Shown one piece after another: positions 21,479-23,689 of a DNA stretch of 23,689 bases; positions within the stretch are counted from its first letter, which is position 1, and each line of letters opens with the position of its first letter. A program made the position numbers and the translations under genes. The notes beneath the pieces were generated by a model. It saw only the letters and a program-made list of their open reading frames with translations. It was not told where the DNA came from and ran no database searches. Source of the DNA: Streptosporangiaceae bacterium (lineage in GTDB: Bacteria; Actinomycetota; Actinomycetes; Streptosporangiales; Streptosporangiaceae); the NCBI GenBank assembly GCA_030041195.1, contig JASHOI010000672.1, forward strand, positions 1 through 23,689, read 5' to 3'.

Positions 21479-22990
21479 ATGCGCGTCGCGATCGTCGGCG
21501 CCGGCGTCGCCGGGCTGACCACCGCGAAGGTGCTCGGCCAGGCCGGGCACGAGGTCGTGGTCTACGACAAGGCACCGGACGTCGGCGGCGTGTGGAGTCG
21601 CACCCGCCGGTACCCGGGACTGACCACTCAGAGCCCGAAGGCGCAGTACTCGCTGTCGGACTTTCCGATGCCCCGCGACTATCCGGAGTGGCCGACCGGC
21701 GCGCAGGTCCAGGAATACCTCGCGGCGTACGCCAGCCACTTTGGCCTCGACCCGGCGCTCCGGCTGTCCACCGAGGTCACGTCGGCCGCCCCGGCGCCTG
21801 GCGGGGGCTGGACCGTGACCGCCGGTGGCGCGGCCGAACACGTCGACAAGCTCGTGGTGGCCAACGGGGTGTTCTGCGAGCCTGCCATGCCGCGCTACCC
21901 GGGCGAGGCCGAGTTCACCGCGGCCGGCGGCACGATACTGCCCGGGACCGAGCTGCACGACCAGGAGCAGGCGCGGGGCAAGCACGTGCTGGTCGTCGGC
22001 TACGGCAAGTCGGCCTGTGACATCACGGTGCCGATCAGCGAGGTCGCGGCGAGCACCGACGTGATCGCGCGGCACCTGCTGTGGAAGGTGCCGCGCCGTG
22101 TCGGCGGGTTCCTCAACTTCAAGATGCTGCTGCTGACCCGCATGGGCGAGGCCCTGTTCAGGTACCTGCGCCCGCGCGGCATGGAGAAGTTCCTGCACGG
22201 CCCGGCCAACGGCATGCGCGGCCACATGATCAACTCGATCGGGTCGGCGTCGGTCCGCCAGTTCGGCCTCAAGCGGCTCGGCCTGGTGCCGCCCGGGCAG
22301 ATGGAAGACATCGTGCGCGGGGCGATCGGCCTCGCCACCGAGGGGTTCTTCGAGGGCGTGGCGGCCGGCCGGATCGTCGTCCACCCGGACCGGACCATCA
22401 CCCGGCTGCTGGCCGACGGCGGGCAGCCCGCCGCCGAACTCGACGACGGCACCCGCCTGCCCGCCGGCCTCATCGTCTGCGCCACCGGATTCAGCCAGGG
22501 CGTGCCGTTCCTGCCGGCCGACGTCAGGCGGCAGGTGCTCGACGAGCGCGGCAACTTCATGCTGTACCGGCAGATCCGCCCGGTCGCCACGTCCGACCTG
22601 TACTTCAACGGGTACAACTCCTCGTTCTTCAGCCCGCTGAACGCCGAGATGGCCGCCGTCTGGATCGCCGCGGACCTGGCGGGCGCGGTCGCGCTGCCGG
22701 AACCAGCCCAGATGCGGCGGCAGATCGCCGACCAGCTCGCGTTCATGGACGCGGCCACCGACACGCACCACTGCTGCGGCGGGAAGATCATCCCGTTCTC
22801 GCTGCACAACGTCGACGAGGTGCTCGGCGACCTGCACGTCAACATCGGCCCCGCGGTTCGCGCGTGGCACTGGCTGATGCCGGTTGACCCGGCCGCCTAC
22901 CGCGGCATCACCCGCGCCGTCCTCAACCGCCTGCCGGCCGCCCCGATGCCGCCCACGGCCGCGCCGGTCCCGGCGGGTCGCCAGGCGTAG
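21479..22990 (+). CDS. Flavin-containing monooxygenase-like oxidoreductase (FMO/BVMO type)
   Basis: 503 residues. The FAD-binding GxGxxG is residues 7-12 (VGAGVAG), with YDKAPDVGGVW at the end of strand two, then YPGLTTQSPKAQYSLSDFP, close to the FMO pattern. The NADPH loop is VVGYGKSACD (GxGxxA, 174-179). CATGFSQGVPFL is the typical ATGF motif. The FMO or Baeyer-Villiger signature FxGxxxHxxxW before the second loop is not intact; only LHD is left, so the reaction class is unsure. Such enzymes put one oxygen atom on a carbonyl, nitrogen or sulfur. No membrane helix is evident. It follows the cupin with one base between, next to the IclR gene, so it probably starts or side-feeds the ring-degradation route. 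Confidence 0.88.
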   Translation: MRVAIVGAGVAGLTTAKVLGQAGHEVVVYDKAPDVGGVWSRTRRYPGLTTQSPKAQYSLSDFPMPRDYPEWPTGAQVQEYLAAYASHFGLDPALRLSTEVTSAAPAPGGGWTVTAGGAAEHVDKLVVANGVFCEPAMPRYPGEAEFTAAGGTILPGTELHDQEQARGKHVLVVGYGKSACDITVPISEVAASTDVIARHLLWKVPRRVGGFLNFKMLLLTRMGEALFRYLRPRGMEKFLHGPANGMRGHMINSIGSASVRQFGLKRLGLVPPGQMEDIVRGAIGLATEGFFEGVAAGRIVVHPDRTITRLLADGGQPAAELDDGTRLPAGLIVCATGFSQGVPFLPADVRRQVLDERGNFMLYRQIRPVATSDLYFNGYNSSFFSPLNAEMAAVWIAADLAGAVALPEPAQMRRQIADQLAFMDAATDTHHCCGGKIIPFSLHNVDEVLGDLHVNIGPAVRAWHWLMPVDPAAYRGITRAVLNRLPAAPMPPTAAPVPAGRQA

Positions 22991-23065
22991 TGCCCGGTCG
23001 CGGGCCAGCGTCGTTCAGAAGTCCGGTTGGTACCTGGGTGCTACAGGCTCCGGCAGACTTGCGGG

Positions 23066-23359
23066 GTGACCGATCACTACGCCGATGGAACGTACCGGTG
23101 GTGGCACCTGTCGGGCCCGTCGCCGGGGCTGCTGCAGGCGCTTGCCGATGGATGGCTGACCTCATCTGGTCGTGCGCTTGACGTTGGCTGCGGGCTCGGA
23201 AGTGAGGCGCTACATCTTCATGGACTCGGGTGGCGCGTCGTCGGCCTCGATCTCTCGGCCGTGGCACTAACTACCGCCATCGCCCAAAACCCTGGCCCTG
23301 CTTACGTGCGGGCCGACTTGCTGCAAACGCCACTGCGGTCGTCGTCCGTCGATGCTTGA
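23066..23359 (+). pseudogene. Class I SAM-dependent methyltransferase, truncated after the first half
   Basis: 97 residues from a GTG. ALDVGCGLGSEALHLHGLGW is the SAM-binding motif I with its DVGCGxG, VVGLDLSAVAL is motif II, and AYVRADLLQTPLRSSSVDA leads toward motif III. A normal enzyme of this kind runs about 200 residues and goes on after the VDA position; here a TGA follows directly, and the next 160 bases show no matching frame. The gene looks cut by a deletion or an early stop. No ribosome site is seen at the start. It lies 75 bases after the monooxygenase and before the PadR gene, at the ragged edge of the cluster. Confidence 0.65.
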
Positions 23360-23453
23360 CCCCGGAGACCTCGGCGGCCCTGGGACCAGGAAAGGCGGGC
23401 AGGCCCAGGCCTGCCCCGCCAGCTCGCGCGGCGCGCCGCTCGCTGGGCGTGGT

Positions 23454-23501
23454 CCACTACTCGGTGGTACTGTATAGTGGTACTCGGTACTGCGGAGTAC
23501 C
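23454..23501 (+). promoter_or_regulatory. Repeat-rich promoter/operator of the PadR gene
   Basis: GGTACT occurs three times (23466, 23479, 23486) and ends in a perfect inverted repeat, GGTACT-GCGG-AGTACC (23486-23501). A second inverted repeat, CCACTA/TAGTGG, spans 23454-23480 around a TATAGT -10 at 23473-23478. This fits an autorepressed regulator. GGAGGGG follows at 23503-23508. Confidence 0.55.
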
Positions 23502-23520
23502 AGGAGGGGTAAGACCCGCG

Positions 23521-23689
23521 ATGGACGATCTGACGGAGATGCTGAAGGGCACGCTCGAGGGCTGCGTGCTGGAAGTCATCGGCAGCGAGGAGACCTACGG
23601 GTATGCCATCACGCGCCGGCTGAACGAGCTCGGCTTCGCCGACGTCGTGGAGGGGACGGTCTACACCATCTTGCTGCGATTGGAGAAGA
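23521..23689 (+). CDS. PadR-family transcriptional regulator, N-terminal part (3' end outside window)
   Basis: The first 56 residues. MDDLTEMLKGTLEGCVLEVI, then ETYGYAITRRLNELGF and VVEGTVYTILLRLEK, are the standard PadR winged helix-turn-helix. The ATG at 23521 opens the conserved motif, and GGAGGGG lies 12 bases before it, which is a wide gap. PadR proteins repress neighbouring genes, often transporters or detoxification genes, so its target is probably downstream of the window end. The promoter contains GGTACT repeats that are likely its own operator. Confidence 0.9.
   Translation, partial: MDDLTEMLKGTLEGCVLEVIGSEETYGYAITRRLNELGFADVVEGTVYTILLRLEK

Noticed and set aside
1..23689. tRNA, rRNA, CRISPR arrays, insertion-sequence ends or attachment sites
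   Set aside because: I saw no cloverleaf, regular spacer repeats, transposase or terminal repeats. Weak tRNA-like folds could be missed by eye.

Overview
The window is very GC-rich, densely coded DNA with many GTG or TTG starts, several apparently leaderless genes, a DUF222-type HNH protein, a SpoIIE/HATPase phosphatase and several roadblock proteins. This points to an actinomycete (Actinomycetota), possibly a Streptosporangiales-like soil organism; the genus cannot be fixed from sequence alone. All calls come from reading the sequence and recalled family motifs. No database search was run.

Layout. 1-4162 is housekeeping and accessory sequence: the end of an HNH nuclease gene, a LURP-one-like protein, a zinc-ribbon/coiled-coil orphan, a NarL-type two-component pair (kinase and regulator, minus strand) and a VIT/CCC1-like membrane protein. 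4216-6379 (minus) carries serA and a ketopantoate-reductase-like gene. 6454-9204 (plus) is a likely redox unit: an ECF-like sigma factor, a small HxxxCxxC zinc protein overlapping it (probable anti-sigma) and a CPYC peroxiredoxin, followed by an SDR and a cupin whose genes overlap. 9239-11055 is an acyl-CoA dehydrogenase divergent from a TetR regulator, with an inverted repeat over both promoters.

11086-16150 is the most unusual part. A PAS-PAS-GAF-PP2C-HATPase protein and a roadblock/LC7 protein lie on the minus strand. Divergent from them is a compact plus-strand operon of roadblock, DUF4388-like protein and roadblock. No MglA/CvnD-type GTPase, DUF742 protein or conservon kinase lies in the window, so this is not a standard conservon. 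The divergent region is AT-rich and carries two near-consensus promoters; one of them contains a perfect 8-bp-arm palindrome between and over its -35 and -10 elements. The last roadblock gene has no stop at its domain end and reads on through the whole antisense strand of the neighbouring hydratase gene.

16154-22990 is an aromatic meta-cleavage cluster. The minus-strand operon is SDR, cupin, MhpC-like hydrolase, MhpB-like class III extradiol dioxygenase and MhpD-like hydratase, all overlapping by 1-4 bases. It is divergent from an IclR regulator (the same family as MhpR), which is followed by a cupin and a flavin monooxygenase. The likely logic is that the flavoprotein, SDR and cupins prepare an unknown ring substrate, MhpB opens the catechol, MhpC hydrolyses the product and MhpD hydrates the dienoate. 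The MhpE and MhpF steps are not in the window. The window ends with a truncated methyltransferase and the start of a PadR regulator with a repeat-rich promoter.
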